This document shows, piece after piece, positions 33,075-42,569 of a stretch of DNA of 64,000 nt. Source of the stretch: Acidimicrobium ferrooxidans (lineage in GTDB: Bacteria > Actinomycetota > Geothermincolia > Fen-727 > Anoxymicrobiaceae); contig DYIU01000004.1 in NCBI GenBank assembly GCA_020723485.1, forward strand, positions 172,448 to 236,447, in the 5' to 3' direction. The stretch's first letter is position 1. Every line of letters begins with the position of its first letter. Made by a program: the position numbers and the translations under genes. The notes beneath the pieces were generated by a model, which saw only the letters and a program-made list of their open reading frames with translations, did not search any database and was not told where the DNA came from.

Positions 33075-35177
33075 TTGAAATATCCGCATCTTTTCAGTGA
33101 AGGCAGGATCGGCTCGGTCACAATCAGGAACCGCGTGGTGATGCCTGCCATGGCCACTGGGATGGCCAATTATGACGGGACCCCCTCGGAGCAGCTCACC
33201 GCGTACTACGAGGAGAGGGCGAAGAACGGCCTCGGCCTGCTCATCACTGGCATCGTAAGGGTGAACTATCTCCACGGGGGCACCCTGCCCAGACAGCTCG
33301 CGCTGACAGACGACAGGCACATCACTCCGTTCTCCGAAATGGTGGAGAAGGTACAGGCCCACGGCACAAGGATATTCTGCCAGCTCCACCACCCCGGGCG
33401 ACAGGGGCTGTCGCTTATGGGCTCGGCCGGGCCCTCGATCGAATGGATTGGGCGCGTCTGGCCTGGCTTCTACGACCTCCTGCCGGCACTCATGCCCATG
33501 ACCGGCAGGCTCCCCGGCGTCTCGGAGCTCCTCATCAAGTACATGCGCTGGCCCGCGGTGGTGGCCCCGTCCAACGTGCCGAGCACGCTCTACAACCAGA
33601 GGACGCGCGCCCTGCGCACCCGTGAGGTGCGGGGCCTCGAGCGCGACTTCATCCGCGCGGCCGTGCGCGCGCAGCTGGCCGGCGTCGACGGTGTAGAGCT
33701 CCACGGGGCCCACGGCTACCTCATACAGCAGTTCCTGAGCCCTTACACGAACAGGAGGACCGACGAATACGGCGGCAGCCTCGAGAACCGCCTGCGCTTC
33801 CTCATGAACATCATCGAGGGCATCAGGCGGGAGTGCGGAGATGACTTCCCGATAGCGGTCAGGTTGGCGGTCGACGAGTTCTACCGGTGCATCGGCAAGC
33901 CGGGGCAGGGCCTGGAGCTCGATGAGGGTGTTGAGCTAGCGCGCAGGCTGGAGCAGGCGGGCATCGACGCGATAGACGTTTCTTCGGCGAACTACGAGAC
34001 GACCAATTACTGGCTCGAGCCGATGCGCTTCGAGGACGGCTGGCGCAAGAACCTTGCGCGCGCGGTCAAGGAGGCGGTGTCGATACCGGTCATCGCCGCG
34101 AACCTCATCCGCTCCCCCGAGCAGGCCGAGGCGCAGTTGGCCGAAGGCACCCAGGACTTCGTGGCGCTCGGCAGGCCCATGCTCGCGGACCCGGCCTGGG
34201 CGGCCAAAGCCGCGGGCGGTCGCGCCGGCGAGATAAGGCGGTGCATCTCGTGCCTCCGCTGCATCGAGTCGCTCGAGTCCGAGGGCCAGAAAGGCCTCAG
34301 CATGGAGTGCGCCGTGAATCCCCGCCTCGGCAGGGAGAGAGAGAAGGCCGAGCCGCCGAAGGATGGTGAAGGGCGCAACGTGGTGGTCATCGGTGCCGGC
34401 CCTGCCGGGATGTCGGCCGCCGAGGTGCTGGCTGCCCGCGGCTTCCAGGTCACAGTCTTCGAGCGGAGCGGTTCGGCCGGAGGCCAGTTGAAGCTCGCGA
34501 GCGTGCCGCCGGGCAAGAAGAAGATCGACTGGTGCGTGGAGGACCTCCAGGCAGCATGCGAGCGCGGCGGGGTCGAGTTCCGGTTCGGCTCCGAGCCGTC
34601 GGTCTCAGACATCGAGGCCCTCAGCCCTTCCGCCGTCCTGGTCGCCACCGGCGCAGTCCCGGCGGTCCCCGGCATCCCGGGGGCGGACAGGGAGAACGTT
34701 TGCACCGTGAACGACGTCCTCCAGGGCGGGGTAACGCTCGAGGGCAAGCGGGTCGCCGTCATCGGCTCCGGGCTCACCGGCCTCGAGACTGCGGAGAAGC
34801 TCGCCGCGGACGGCAACAGCATCATCGTGGTGGAGATGTGCAGGGAGATAGGCCCCGGCGTCTACTTCCAGAGCCTGGATGACGTGCTGGACCACCTGGA
34901 TGGGGCCGAGCTCATCTCCTCCCACAGGCTGGTCGAGATCGCGGACGGGGAGATAATCCTCGAACACGTGAAGTCGGGAAAGCGGACGACCAGGCAGGTC
35001 GACCAGGTGGTCCTCGCGGTCGGTGTCTGCAGCGATGACTCCCTGGCCGGCGAGCTGAAGCCGCGGTTCTCGAGGGTGGGGGCTGTCGGCGATGCCCGTG
35101 AGCCGGGACGCATCTACAGCGCCGTGCGCGACGGGTTCGACACCGCCTGGGACCTCCAGGTCACGCGGCTTCCCTGA
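33075..35177 (+). CDS. 2,4-dienoyl-CoA reductase / old-yellow-enzyme family (FadH-like)
   Basis: The 700-residue protein has an N-terminal FMN TIM-barrel with RVVMPAMATGMANYDG, LHHPGRQG, ELHGAHGYLIQQFLSP and VALGRPMLADP. A [4Fe-4S] motif CISCLRC plus later CAVNP follows, then a C-terminal FAD/NAD domain with VVVIGAGPAGMSAAEVLAARG and VAVIGSGLTGLETAEKLA. This is the full FadH architecture. The start is TTG at 33075, supported by GGGAGG 4 nt before it. The family reduces conjugated enoyl-CoA or other enoates using NAD(P)H. Its 3' end overlaps the convergent permease gene by 17 nt. Confidence 0.92.
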   Translation: MKYPHLFSEGRIGSVTIRNRVVMPAMATGMANYDGTPSEQLTAYYEERAKNGLGLLITGIVRVNYLHGGTLPRQLALTDDRHITPFSEMVEKVQAHGTRIFCQLHHPGRQGLSLMGSAGPSIEWIGRVWPGFYDLLPALMPMTGRLPGVSELLIKYMRWPAVVAPSNVPSTLYNQRTRALRTREVRGLERDFIRAAVRAQLAGVDGVELHGAHGYLIQQFLSPYTNRRTDEYGGSLENRLRFLMNIIEGIRRECGDDFPIAVRLAVDEFYRCIGKPGQGLELDEGVELARRLEQAGIDAIDVSSANYETTNYWLEPMRFEDGWRKNLARAVKEAVSIPVIAANLIRSPEQAEAQLAEGTQDFVALGRPMLADPAWAAKAAGGRAGEIRRCISCLRCIESLESEGQKGLSMECAVNPRLGREREKAEPPKDGEGRNVVVIGAGPAGMSAAEVLAARGFQVTVFERSGSAGGQLKLASVPPGKKKIDWCVEDLQAACERGGVEFRFGSEPSVSDIEALSPSAVLVATGAVPAVPGIPGADRENVCTVNDVLQGGVTLEGKRVAVIGSGLTGLETAEKLAADGNSIIVVEMCREIGPGVYFQSLDDVLDHLDGAELISSHRLVEIADGEIILEHVKSGKRTTRQVDQVVLAVGVCSDDSLAGELKPRFSRVGAVGDAREPGRIYSAVRDGFDTAWDLQVTRLP

Positions 35178-36477
35178 ACGGGTGCTCCAGGCGCCGCAGG
35201 GCCCGCGCCAGTGGCGTCTCCAGGGCGCGTATCCTGCGCTCGAGCTCCTCGATGTCCCCTGAAAGCCAGGTCTTGTGCCGGAGCGCGAACATGACGTAGC
35301 CCGCGAGCGTCATGGCTGTCCCGATGAGCACGGCCTCGAGGCCGAGGGAAGGCAGCTGGCCCGCGGCGGTGATGAATCCCACCACCGGTATGAGGACACC
35401 CCCCGGGAGCTTGACGCCGTCGCCCGGCCATTTTTTCACCGCCAGCTTGAACGCCCCGGCGTTCACCACCAGCATCGCGTAGATGGCGGTGACGTTCGAC
35501 AGGTTCACGATGAGCGTGCCTCCCCGCGCTACGGCGATGAGCACCGCCCCGATGGAAGCCGCCAGCAGCACGCTGAAGACCGGGTGCCCGCCCTTGGACA
35601 TGCGCCCGGCGCCCGGGGGGATGTCCCCCTGCTTGGCGAGCCTTATCATGAGCTCGCTCGCGCCCAGGATGTCGGCGTTCGCAGCGGTGAGCGTCGAGAC
35701 GCACGCCGCCAGCGCGATGAGCGGTCCGCCCCAGGAGCCCATGAGCGCCGTGGCGGCCTTGCCCAGGCCTGCTGAGCCGAAGTTGCTCTCGCCGCTCGCC
35801 AGCATCGCCAGGATCACACCCACGTAGACCGTGGCGGTTATGGCCATCGAGAGGACGATCGCCCGGGGGACGGTCTTCTTGGGGTCTTTCACCGAACCCG
35901 CCATGTTCGTGACCACGTTGAAACCGGTGTAGGCTGTGAAGAGCATGGCCGTGGTGGTGAACACCGACTGCGCCCCTCCCGGGAAGAACGGCGTCAGGTC
36001 GATAGCCCCGATGTGGGCGAGCCCGTAGCCGATGAACACCAGGAGGATAGCGACCTTGAACGACACGAGCCACGTCTCGGCCTTCCCCACCAGGTCGGCG
36101 GGGCCCAGGTTCAGAAGCGCTATGCCGAGGACGGCCAGGAGCGAGGCCGCGACGGGATCCAGCCCCTTGACGAAGTACTCGTTGAGGTACGAGCCGAACG
36201 ACAGCAGCACGAAAGCGGTAAGAAGGGCTGCGTTCAGGTAGAAGCCCCACATGACGATGAACCGCCAGCCCGGTGAGAGTATGTCACCCAGCGGAGCGTA
36301 GCCGGAGTCGCCAGGCTTCGAGCGGCTGGATACGACGACGAACGATAGCGCGGAAAGGAGCATCACCACCCCAGCCGCGACGTAGGCGAGTATCGCGGCG
36401 GGCCCGGCCTGGTCCACCGCCATGCCGGAGAGCGTGAACACGCCCCCGCCGATCATCGTCCCCACGCAGAAGGCCAC
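35161..36477 (-). CDS. APC-family amino acid permease
   Basis: At least 438 residues with about twelve transmembrane helices; TM1 holds GTMIGGGVFTLSG, the APC substrate-binding unwound segment, and later FTAYTGFNVVTNMAGSVKDPKKTVPRA is typical of the family. The GTG at 36477 has no ribosome binding site and would cut off half of TM1. The frame stays open upstream to a CTG at 36549, which has GGGAGAAG 5 nt before it and overlaps the stop of the Cys-rich gene, so translation may begin at that CTG. A short C-terminal coiled helix ends the protein. Substrate unknown. Confidence 0.88.
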   Translation of the reverse strand: MAFCVGTMIGGGVFTLSGMAVDQAGPAAILAYVAAGVVMLLSALSFVVVSSRSKPGDSGYAPLGDILSPGWRFIVMWGFYLNAALLTAFVLLSFGSYLNEYFVKGLDPVAASLLAVLGIALLNLGPADLVGKAETWLVSFKVAILLVFIGYGLAHIGAIDLTPFFPGGAQSVFTTTAMLFTAYTGFNVVTNMAGSVKDPKKTVPRAIVLSMAITATVYVGVILAMLASGESNFGSAGLGKAATALMGSWGGPLIALAACVSTLTAANADILGASELMIRLAKQGDIPPGAGRMSKGGHPVFSVLLAASIGAVLIAVARGGTLIVNLSNVTAIYAMLVVNAGAFKLAVKKWPGDGVKLPGGVLIPVVGFITAAGQLPSLGLEAVLIGTAMTLAGYVMFALRHKTWLSGDIEELERRIRALETPLARALRRLEHPFREAA

Positions 36478-36541
36478 GCAGGGGATGAGGCCTATCTTGT
36501 GGGTTGCCTCCCCCGGCGCGGCGCCCGCCTGCTCGGATGGG

Positions 36542-36757
36542 CTACTCAGGGCACTTCTCCCATGCGTGCACCCCGTAGACCTTCTGGTAAGCGACGCACT
36601 TCTCGCAGTCCTTTTCGACCTTCTTCAGTATCCACCTCAGGAACCCCATGCCCTTCAAGCGCGCCGGCCTGCACATGGGGCACTTCGAGCGGCAGAACTC
36701 TGCGTCTGCGAGGGTCTTCTCGTCAAACTCGGCGGGCGTTCGGTTCTCCCCCTCCAT
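36542..36757 (-). CDS. Small Cys-rich protein upstream of the permease
   Basis: The 71-residue acidic protein has CRSKCPMC and, later, CEKC plus a terminal Cys (EKCPE), enough for a zinc-binding site. GGAGG stands 7 nt before the ATG at 36757. The stop TAG lies within a few bases of the probable permease start, so the two genes are likely coupled. Family not recognised. The 157 nt further upstream hold no gene. Confidence 0.7.
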   Translation of the reverse strand: MEGENRTPAEFDEKTLADAEFCRSKCPMCRPARLKGMGFLRWILKKVEKDCEKCVAYQKVYGVHAWEKCPE

Positions 36758-36914
36758 GACCTGGCCTCCTCATTCAGGCTCGGGCGACTCCAGGTGCTCT
36801 CATGACGACATGATTCTACAGGAATCAAGGCAAGGTTGGCTGGTCATCCGGCGGGCGCGTCACTTTGCAGGGATATCCGGGTGTCCTCGGCATTCCCCTT
36901 CTCTCCCTGTTCGA

Positions 36915-38306
36915 CTACTGCCTGACCCCCGCTACTTCGTTGAGCCAGTCGAGCTTTACCTGGCAGCCGAAGCGTGTGGCGCCTATCTGGCAGTGGGCCC
37001 CCGCGCCCTCCGCGTTCGTGAACAGCACGTACTCCCTGGGGCATGTCAGTGTCTCGTAGATGTCTCTGGTCATGCTGCCGTATTTCTCCACATCCTGCTC
37101 CGCGTCACAGACGAGGGTGTCGGCGGTTATCTTCCCGCTGACCCCGTCGAGGGAGTACTCGAGCAGCTTCAGCGGGAACTTGCTCGGGCTGTCCACGCCG
37201 AGCACGAACATCCCGTTCTGCACGAACCAGGTCATCTGGACGTTCCCTTTCATCGCGTAAGTAAAACCTTCGTCTATCTGTTTCGGGGCCTTCTCGAGCA
37301 CCTCTTTCACGGCCTCTTTCGTGACCTTGAAGTCCGGGTCGCCCGAGAACTCCGCCATCGCCGGGCCGAACTGCTTGAGGACGACCTGTGCCATGTCCAT
37401 CGCGGGGTCGAGGATGAGCGCCTTCAACCGGTGCTCGTAGGCCGCGGCGCGCGCCGCCAGGTAGCCGCCCATGCTGATTCCCCACAGGGCTATTCTCTTC
37501 GGGTCGACGTCCTTGCGCGAGACCGCGTAGTCGACGACCGGGGACACCACCTTCTCCCAGTCCGGCCTGAAATGCAGGCCCTGCTCGCGCACTACCCGGC
37601 CCTGGCCGGGCCCCTCGAAGGTCAGTACGTTGTAGCCCCTCTCGAGCGCGGCCCTGGCCCCGCCGGAATACAGCTCCTCCTGGGTGCCGTCGAAGCCGGT
37701 CTGCATGATGAGGAGCGGCCTCCTCTTCCCGCTCGTGTCCACCCTGTAGAAATACCCCGGGAGAGTCGTATCCTCGTACTTGATGCCGACCTCCTCGACC
37801 GGCGGCTCGAAGAGCTTGCCCGCGTTCCTGAAGCACTGCCGCGCCTTCTGTGATGTCTCCCTGATGCGCGGGTCCGACGGGTCGCCGTGCAGGTAGAACT
37901 CGGCCATGTTGTAGTAGGTGTTGCACCGGAGGTAGGCGTCCCTGGCGCTGGTCGCATCGCCGCGCGCGAGCGATTCGTCCGCCACCCCCCGGAGGCGCTC
38001 CGCGGTGGAGTTCCACGCGTTGTACCAGGTCGTGAAGTCGCCCTGCTCGAGCTGCGACTCGTCAACCTGCATTGCGGCTTCCAGGCACTCCCCGATATCG
38101 GCTGCGCCGTACGCGGAGGCACCGAGAGCCCTCAGTACCTGGAACTGGAGCTCCGGGCTCTTGAACACCAGCCCGTTCTGCGCCGCCGGCGCCTTGAAAT
38201 CCGGCTTGTAAGCTTCTTTGGTAGACGTGGACGAACTGCCGCCGCAACCCGCGAGAGCCGTAAAGATGAGCGCCGCCGCGAGCAGCGCGCAAGAAAGCTT
38301 CTTCAT
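36915..38306 (-). CDS. Alpha/beta hydrolase lipoprotein
   Basis: The 463-residue protein begins with a signal peptide and the lipobox LAGC (about residues 17-20), so it is probably lipid-anchored outside the membrane. A helical domain follows to about residue 170, then an alpha/beta hydrolase core with the nucleophile elbow GISMGGY, an acidic residue in LVCDAEQD, and a catalytic His in GAGAHCQIG. The layout is similar to FrsA/dienelactone-hydrolase-like esterases. GGAGG precedes the ATG at 38306; an open stretch upstream lacks such a site. The substrate is unknown. Confidence 0.87.
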   Translation of the reverse strand: MKKLSCALLAAALIFTALAGCGGSSSTSTKEAYKPDFKAPAAQNGLVFKSPELQFQVLRALGASAYGAADIGECLEAAMQVDESQLEQGDFTTWYNAWNSTAERLRGVADESLARGDATSARDAYLRCNTYYNMAEFYLHGDPSDPRIRETSQKARQCFRNAGKLFEPPVEEVGIKYEDTTLPGYFYRVDTSGKRRPLLIMQTGFDGTQEELYSGGARAALERGYNVLTFEGPGQGRVVREQGLHFRPDWEKVVSPVVDYAVSRKDVDPKRIALWGISMGGYLAARAAAYEHRLKALILDPAMDMAQVVLKQFGPAMAEFSGDPDFKVTKEAVKEVLEKAPKQIDEGFTYAMKGNVQMTWFVQNGMFVLGVDSPSKFPLKLLEYSLDGVSGKITADTLVCDAEQDVEKYGSMTRDIYETLTCPREYVLFTNAEGAGAHCQIGATRFGCQVKLDWLNEVAGVRQ

Positions 38307-38393
38307 GCCTTCCTCCGGTGTGATACTGTCGTGTAGGTTATCGACACGCCGCGCCGTCATGTTGAACACACGTGCTGAGATCGGGGGTAACGC

Positions 38394-38789
38394 ATGAACA
38401 AGAAGTTCGAGAGGGCCAGGAAGGTCGGGATGATCTCGTTCATCTCGAAGGTGCCTGGCGGCATCGAGGCCGACGCGGTCCTGCGCGGCGCGGCGGACAG
38501 CGGCAACCGCTCAGGCTGGGACCCGCACTTCGACTTCGTGATGGAGGTCCGGACGCCTGATGGCGGCTCGTTCGAGGCGCGTTTCAGGCGCATCATCCCG
38601 GCCGGGCTCGTCCCCAACTTCCAGCTCGGACGCGTGTACAGGGTCGTATATGACCCTCAGGACCGCAACCAGGTATCGTTCATCTCATATGTTTCGGAAA
38701 GCGGCGAGACAGTGGACTTCCGCGGGTTCCCGCTCCGCATAAAAGGCATGGAGGACACCGAGATGACGCCCGGCGGGGGCCTGGAATAG
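38394..38789 (+). CDS. Hypothetical protein, DUF3592-like size
   Basis: The 131-residue soluble, beta-rich protein has segments such as FDFVMEVRTPDGGSFEARF and GRVYRVVYDPQDRNQVSF, which resemble small proteins that describe a conversion-type domain in actinobacteria. There is no signal peptide or catalytic motif. GGGGG lies 9 nt before the ATG. It is 29 nt upstream of the amidohydrolase gene and divergent from the lipoprotein hydrolase. Function unknown. Confidence 0.7.
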   Translation: MNKKFERARKVGMISFISKVPGGIEADAVLRGAADSGNRSGWDPHFDFVMEVRTPDGGSFEARFRRIIPAGLVPNFQLGRVYRVVYDPQDRNQVSFISYVSESGETVDFRGFPLRIKGMEDTEMTPGGGLE

Positions 38790-38818
38790 GGCACGCGGCC
38801 GGCAGCGGAGGTGAGCTC

Positions 38819-39847
38819 ATGACAAAACGGATGATAGTCGACGTACAGAACCACTTCCTTCCCCCCGAGACGATCGCCGATGAACTTCAGTCGGGGATGG
38901 TCGACGTCAGCATGAACCCGCCGGTGCTCAGGTGGCATGGAGTCACCCTCGCGGGCTCCGAAGACATGGTCAACCTCGAGCTGCACATGCGGGTCTGCGA
39001 GGAGGCCGGACTGACGCACGTCATGCTTAGCGAGACCATGTTCCTCACGCCCGCCCGAGAGGTCCTCGGCGTCCCCGCAGTCGAATCGGCCAGGAAAGCG
39101 AACGACGCCTACGCGAGGGTCCAAAGCGAGTATCCACACCTCGCCTTTCCGCTGGGCACCGTGAGGCCACACGACGGGAGGGACGCCGCCGACGAAGCAA
39201 GAAGGTGCGTGGAGGAGCTGGGCTTCAAGGGAATGGCTATCGACTCGAGCTACGGCACGAACGACCTCGCGTTCGTCCACGAGCCCGAGACCTATCCTTT
39301 CTGGGAGTACGTGAGCGGGGCCGGCATCCCGGTCTTCATGCACCCGCCGTTACTGTCATACGGATGGGGGCTCATGGACCGCTACAGGCTCGACGAGACG
39401 GTCGCGCGCCCGAACCAGACCGCCCTCTGCGTCGCCCTGATGATACTCACGGGCTTCCTGGACAAGTTCGCCGACCTGCGGCTGGTGCTTCCGCACATGG
39501 GCGGGAGCCTCCTGATGGTGCTCCCGAGGCTGCAGTTCGGCCACCGGCTGGGCTACGAGCAGTTCCTCGGCTACCAGAAGGCCCGGAACGAGAGAGCGCC
39601 GGTCGAGTACATGAAGAGGAACATCTGGGTGGATACGATGGGTTTCGACGCGCCCGGCATCCGTCACGCTATAGACGTGTTCGGATTGGAGCGCGTCCTG
39701 CTGGGAACGGACTACGGCCCCCTGCCGATGAGCCCGGCGGAACACATCAGGATAGTCACTGAAGATCTCGGCCTGTCAGTGGATTCGCAGGACATGATAC
39801 TCGGCCTCAACGCTAAGGAGCTCTTCGGGCTGCCCGCCCCGACATAA
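38819..39847 (+). CDS. Amidohydrolase family 2 protein (second copy)
   Basis: The 342-residue TIM-barrel protein has RMIVDVQNHFLP at the N-terminus (an N-x-H replaces the usual H-x-H), GFKGMAIDSSYG, VFMHPPLL, LVLPHMGGSL and LLGTDYGPLP. These are the ACMSD-like metal and catalytic positions. GGAGGTGAGCTC precedes the ATG. It is a distant paralogue of the gene at 4465-5397. The altered first metal motif is also seen in some decarboxylase relatives. Substrate unknown. Confidence 0.87.
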   Translation: MTKRMIVDVQNHFLPPETIADELQSGMVDVSMNPPVLRWHGVTLAGSEDMVNLELHMRVCEEAGLTHVMLSETMFLTPAREVLGVPAVESARKANDAYARVQSEYPHLAFPLGTVRPHDGRDAADEARRCVEELGFKGMAIDSSYGTNDLAFVHEPETYPFWEYVSGAGIPVFMHPPLLSYGWGLMDRYRLDETVARPNQTALCVALMILTGFLDKFADLRLVLPHMGGSLLMVLPRLQFGHRLGYEQFLGYQKARNERAPVEYMKRNIWVDTMGFDAPGIRHAIDVFGLERVLLGTDYGPLPMSPAEHIRIVTEDLGLSVDSQDMILGLNAKELFGLPAPT

Positions 39848-39870
39848 GACGCGACGTTCCAGGGGCGGGT

Positions 39871-40725
39871 CTAGCGCCTGATGCCCATCATCTTGTGGAA
39901 CACGCCGGCCTTTAGGGCGAAAGCCATGGCCTTGTGGTAAAGCCACGGGGAAAGCCGGTGAAGGTCCCACAGGAAGCCGTGGTGGCTCCATGGGACTATG
40001 ACGATGGGCCTGTTGCGCTCGAGCCCGCGCAGGGCGGCGGCGGCCACGACGGCCGGGTCCGCGCCCTTCTCCTCGTAGTACTTCTCTATCTCGGGCTTTG
40101 CGCTCCTCCCGGTGCGGTCGTAGATGTGAAGCTTGCCGTCCTTGATGACGTTGGTCTTGATGTCGCCGGGGCATAGAAGGGTCACGTTCACGTTATGCTC
40201 CGTAAGCTCGATGCGCATCGTCTCGCCGAGGGCCTCGACGCCGAACTTGGTCATGTTGTAGGCCGACGAGAAAGGCAGCGGGGCCAGGCCCGCGTCGCTC
40301 GCGGTGATGAGCACCGACCCCTTGCGCCGCTCCGCCATCTTCGGCACGAAGAGGTTGAGCATGTAGATGACGCCCCACAGGTTGATGCCCACAACCCATT
40401 CGAATTCCTCGAGCGTCGTCTCCAGGAACCGCCCGCCGAGCCCCACCCCGGCGTTCTGGCAGAGTATGTCAACGTGCCCGTACTTCTCGAAGAACGAGTC
40501 GGCGAACGCCTTGACGTCGTCGAGCTTGGAGTGGTCGACGCGGTAGCCGCCCACCTCTACACCCTTTTCACGGAGCTCGCCCGCGACCTGGTCGATGCGC
40601 TCCTGGAGGATATCGGTTATGACTATGGTCGCTGCGCCCGCGTCCGCGAGCGCGTGCGCGAGGGCACGCCCGATTCCCGAACCCGCACCCGTGACTACCG
40701 CTGTTTTTCCCTGGAAGAAGCTCAT
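39871..40725 (-). CDS. Short-chain dehydrogenase/reductase
   Basis: The 284-residue protein has the SDR cofactor motif TGAGSGIGRALAHALA, the NAG motif (QNAGVG), catalytic Ser in ITASDAG and the YNMTK pair. The C-terminus is extended and ends with a hydrophobic, basic segment. GAGGT lies before the ATG. The 153 nt upstream contain a possible degenerate GGGGTCAG copy (near 40805). Substrate unknown; membrane-associated lipid or steroid-like alcohols are common for such long SDRs. Confidence 0.9.
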   Translation of the reverse strand: MSFFQGKTAVVTGAGSGIGRALAHALADAGAATIVITDILQERIDQVAGELREKGVEVGGYRVDHSKLDDVKAFADSFFEKYGHVDILCQNAGVGLGGRFLETTLEEFEWVVGINLWGVIYMLNLFVPKMAERRKGSVLITASDAGLAPLPFSSAYNMTKFGVEALGETMRIELTEHNVNVTLLCPGDIKTNVIKDGKLHIYDRTGRSAKPEIEKYYEEKGADPAVVAAAALRGLERNRPIVIVPWSHHGFLWDLHRLSPWLYHKAMAFALKAGVFHKMMGIRR

Positions 40726-40878
40726 GCCCGACCTCGCTTAGCTCGTTGGTGCAGTAGATTCCAGCCCCGGAAAGAGACCTGATAATCTTATCACTCAACC
40801 GCCGGGGGTCAGAACAGTCGGGCCAGGCTGGCAACGGAACCAACAGCCAACGGAGCTATCAGTTGCCGGCCCCGCTAC

Positions 40879-42228
40879 CTATGAATCCCCGATGACCATG
40901 TTGGCGGCCTTCTCTCCCGTCGCGAACGCACCTTCCGTGCAGGCGATAAGGAACAGGTGCTCGCCTGCCAGGTACAGCCCCTTCACGTCCCTGGTGTGGT
41001 GCTCCAGGAATTCGTGGATGGCCGGAAACTGCCCGGGGGACTCCAGGTTGATCGCCCTGTCCCACCGGATGCACTCGGTAAACATGGGCTCATCCGGCAT
41101 TTTCAGCCAGAACTTCTGGACCTCTTTGATAACACGCCTGCGCCGCTCTTTCTCGGGGAGTCGGCTGAGTTCCTCGTCGTGCCATCCACCTGTAAAGCAG
41201 TACAGCAGTCCAGCGCCGTCCGGTGCGGTCTTCATTCCGCCCGTTCCGGCAAGCTCGAAGATCGTGCTCAGGATCGAGTTCTCGCGCCTGGGGATCATCG
41301 TAACAGCCAGGTATTCGGGTGTAACCCTCTTTTCCAGGCCGAAGATGTAGTTGTAGCTCGAGCTGTATCCGCAGGTCTCGAGGGGTTTGCGGATGGTATC
41401 CGGCAGGTCCGGGATGAGCTGCCTCGTCAGAACGGCATCGGTGGTGCAGATGACCTGGTCAGCCTCCATGAACCCCTCACCGGTCTCCACTCCCTTGACC
41501 CGGTTGTCCTCGAGGACCACCCTGGTGACCGGCGTGGAGAGCCGGACATCATCCTTCACTACTTCATAAAGCGCCTCGTTGATTGAACCCATACCGTTTT
41601 CCATGACGCATACGCCCCTTCCGACGTATGCAAGTGCGGTGAGGTGCGCAATAGTGACATCTTCGGGGCGTGCCAGCACCATGGTTCCAAGGACCGGAGA
41701 GAAAAAATAGTCCAGGATCTCGGGCCCGCCGTGCTCGAGTGCGAACTGCGCCGTGCTTACATCCCCCAGTTCAAGGAGCGGACTGAAATCCCTGGTCTTG
41801 CGGTCGATCCTGCGCATGTATCGCAGCATGGCGAGCCCCACTTTAGCCATCTGCGGATAAGCCTTGATGGGCCACCCCCTGAATCTGAGGTTTTCTGGAA
41901 TGCTGTTCACCATTTCCAGGGGTTTGCCCATGAAGAGCGTGTACATCTTTCCGTTTCGCCAGAAGCCGATCCTCATGTTATCCGCCGTGAACACCTGGTC
42001 TGACATCCCGAGCTCTCTCACCAGCTTCTGAGTCACGGTCCACTGCTTCTCGGTCAACCCGGCGCCGATGGGTAGGAGAAACCCGTCCCTGCGCATGTTC
42101 CAGCAGCGTCCGCCGGGCCGGTCACTGGCCTCGAGGACCACATAGTCAACCCCGGCTTTCTTCAGGGTATAGGCAGCGGTCAAGCCGGCACAACCTGCTC
42201 CTATTACCACGACCTGCTTATCTCCCAT
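40879..42228 (-). CDS. CrtI-like FAD-dependent oxidoreductase (third copy)
   Basis: The 449-residue protein has VVVIGAGCAGLTAAYTLKK, RPGGRCWNMRRDGF and a C-terminal GLYLAGEHLFLIACTEGA, the amine-oxidase/phytoene-desaturase signature. It is clearly paralogous to the gene at 19829-21160. GGGAG precedes the ATG at 42228; the open frame runs further upstream through non-coding DNA that includes element F. DNA here is visibly less GC-rich than the other paralogue. Substrate unknown. Confidence 0.85.
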   Translation of the reverse strand: MGDKQVVVIGAGCAGLTAAYTLKKAGVDYVVLEASDRPGGRCWNMRRDGFLLPIGAGLTEKQWTVTQKLVRELGMSDQVFTADNMRIGFWRNGKMYTLFMGKPLEMVNSIPENLRFRGWPIKAYPQMAKVGLAMLRYMRRIDRKTRDFSPLLELGDVSTAQFALEHGGPEILDYFFSPVLGTMVLARPEDVTIAHLTALAYVGRGVCVMENGMGSINEALYEVVKDDVRLSTPVTRVVLEDNRVKGVETGEGFMEADQVICTTDAVLTRQLIPDLPDTIRKPLETCGYSSSYNYIFGLEKRVTPEYLAVTMIPRRENSILSTIFELAGTGGMKTAPDGAGLLYCFTGGWHDEELSRLPEKERRRRVIKEVQKFWLKMPDEPMFTECIRWDRAINLESPGQFPAIHEFLEHHTRDVKGLYLAGEHLFLIACTEGAFATGEKAANMVIGDS

Positions 42229-42401
42229 GATTGTCTCCCGCGCGTCGAACCCATTGACTTCTGGTCTGGAGCATCCCCAGGACAATATCAGGCAGTCGAA
42301 AGTGACGCAATAAAGGATCGAGTTCGCACTGTTCTTCAATGCCCCCGAAGTATCTGGTGGTAATGGTCCAACCCTGGGAGATGTGCGGCCGGTTCCCAGC
42401 G

Positions 42402-42564
42402 CCCCGCAGGTTTGAATCACAATAATTAACAATAGTATATAGTAATATCAATATTTATCACCACCCACAGCCTCAGCACGATTTTCCAGTTCGGACTGTT
42501 AATATTGAGGCTGGCTGTAAGGATTGTTAATTACTGACCACTTTTGTGATTCAAACCTGCGGGG
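42402..42564. repeat. Palindromic element F (CCGCAGGTTTGAATCACA ends)
   Basis: The left arm (42402-42433) and right arm (42523-42564) are inverted copies, except that the right arm has an extra 10-bp CTGACCACTT. Between the arms is AT-rich DNA. It shares its end sequence with element G at 62741. It lies upstream of the CrtI-like gene and about 240 bp downstream of the antitoxin. Confidence 0.9.
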
Positions 42565-42569
42565 AAACT

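Noticed and set aside
40801-40850. Another GGGGTCAG palindrome copy
   Set aside because: Only the GGGGGTCAGAAC core and a loose GTTGCC-like partner are visible, too weak to list as a feature.
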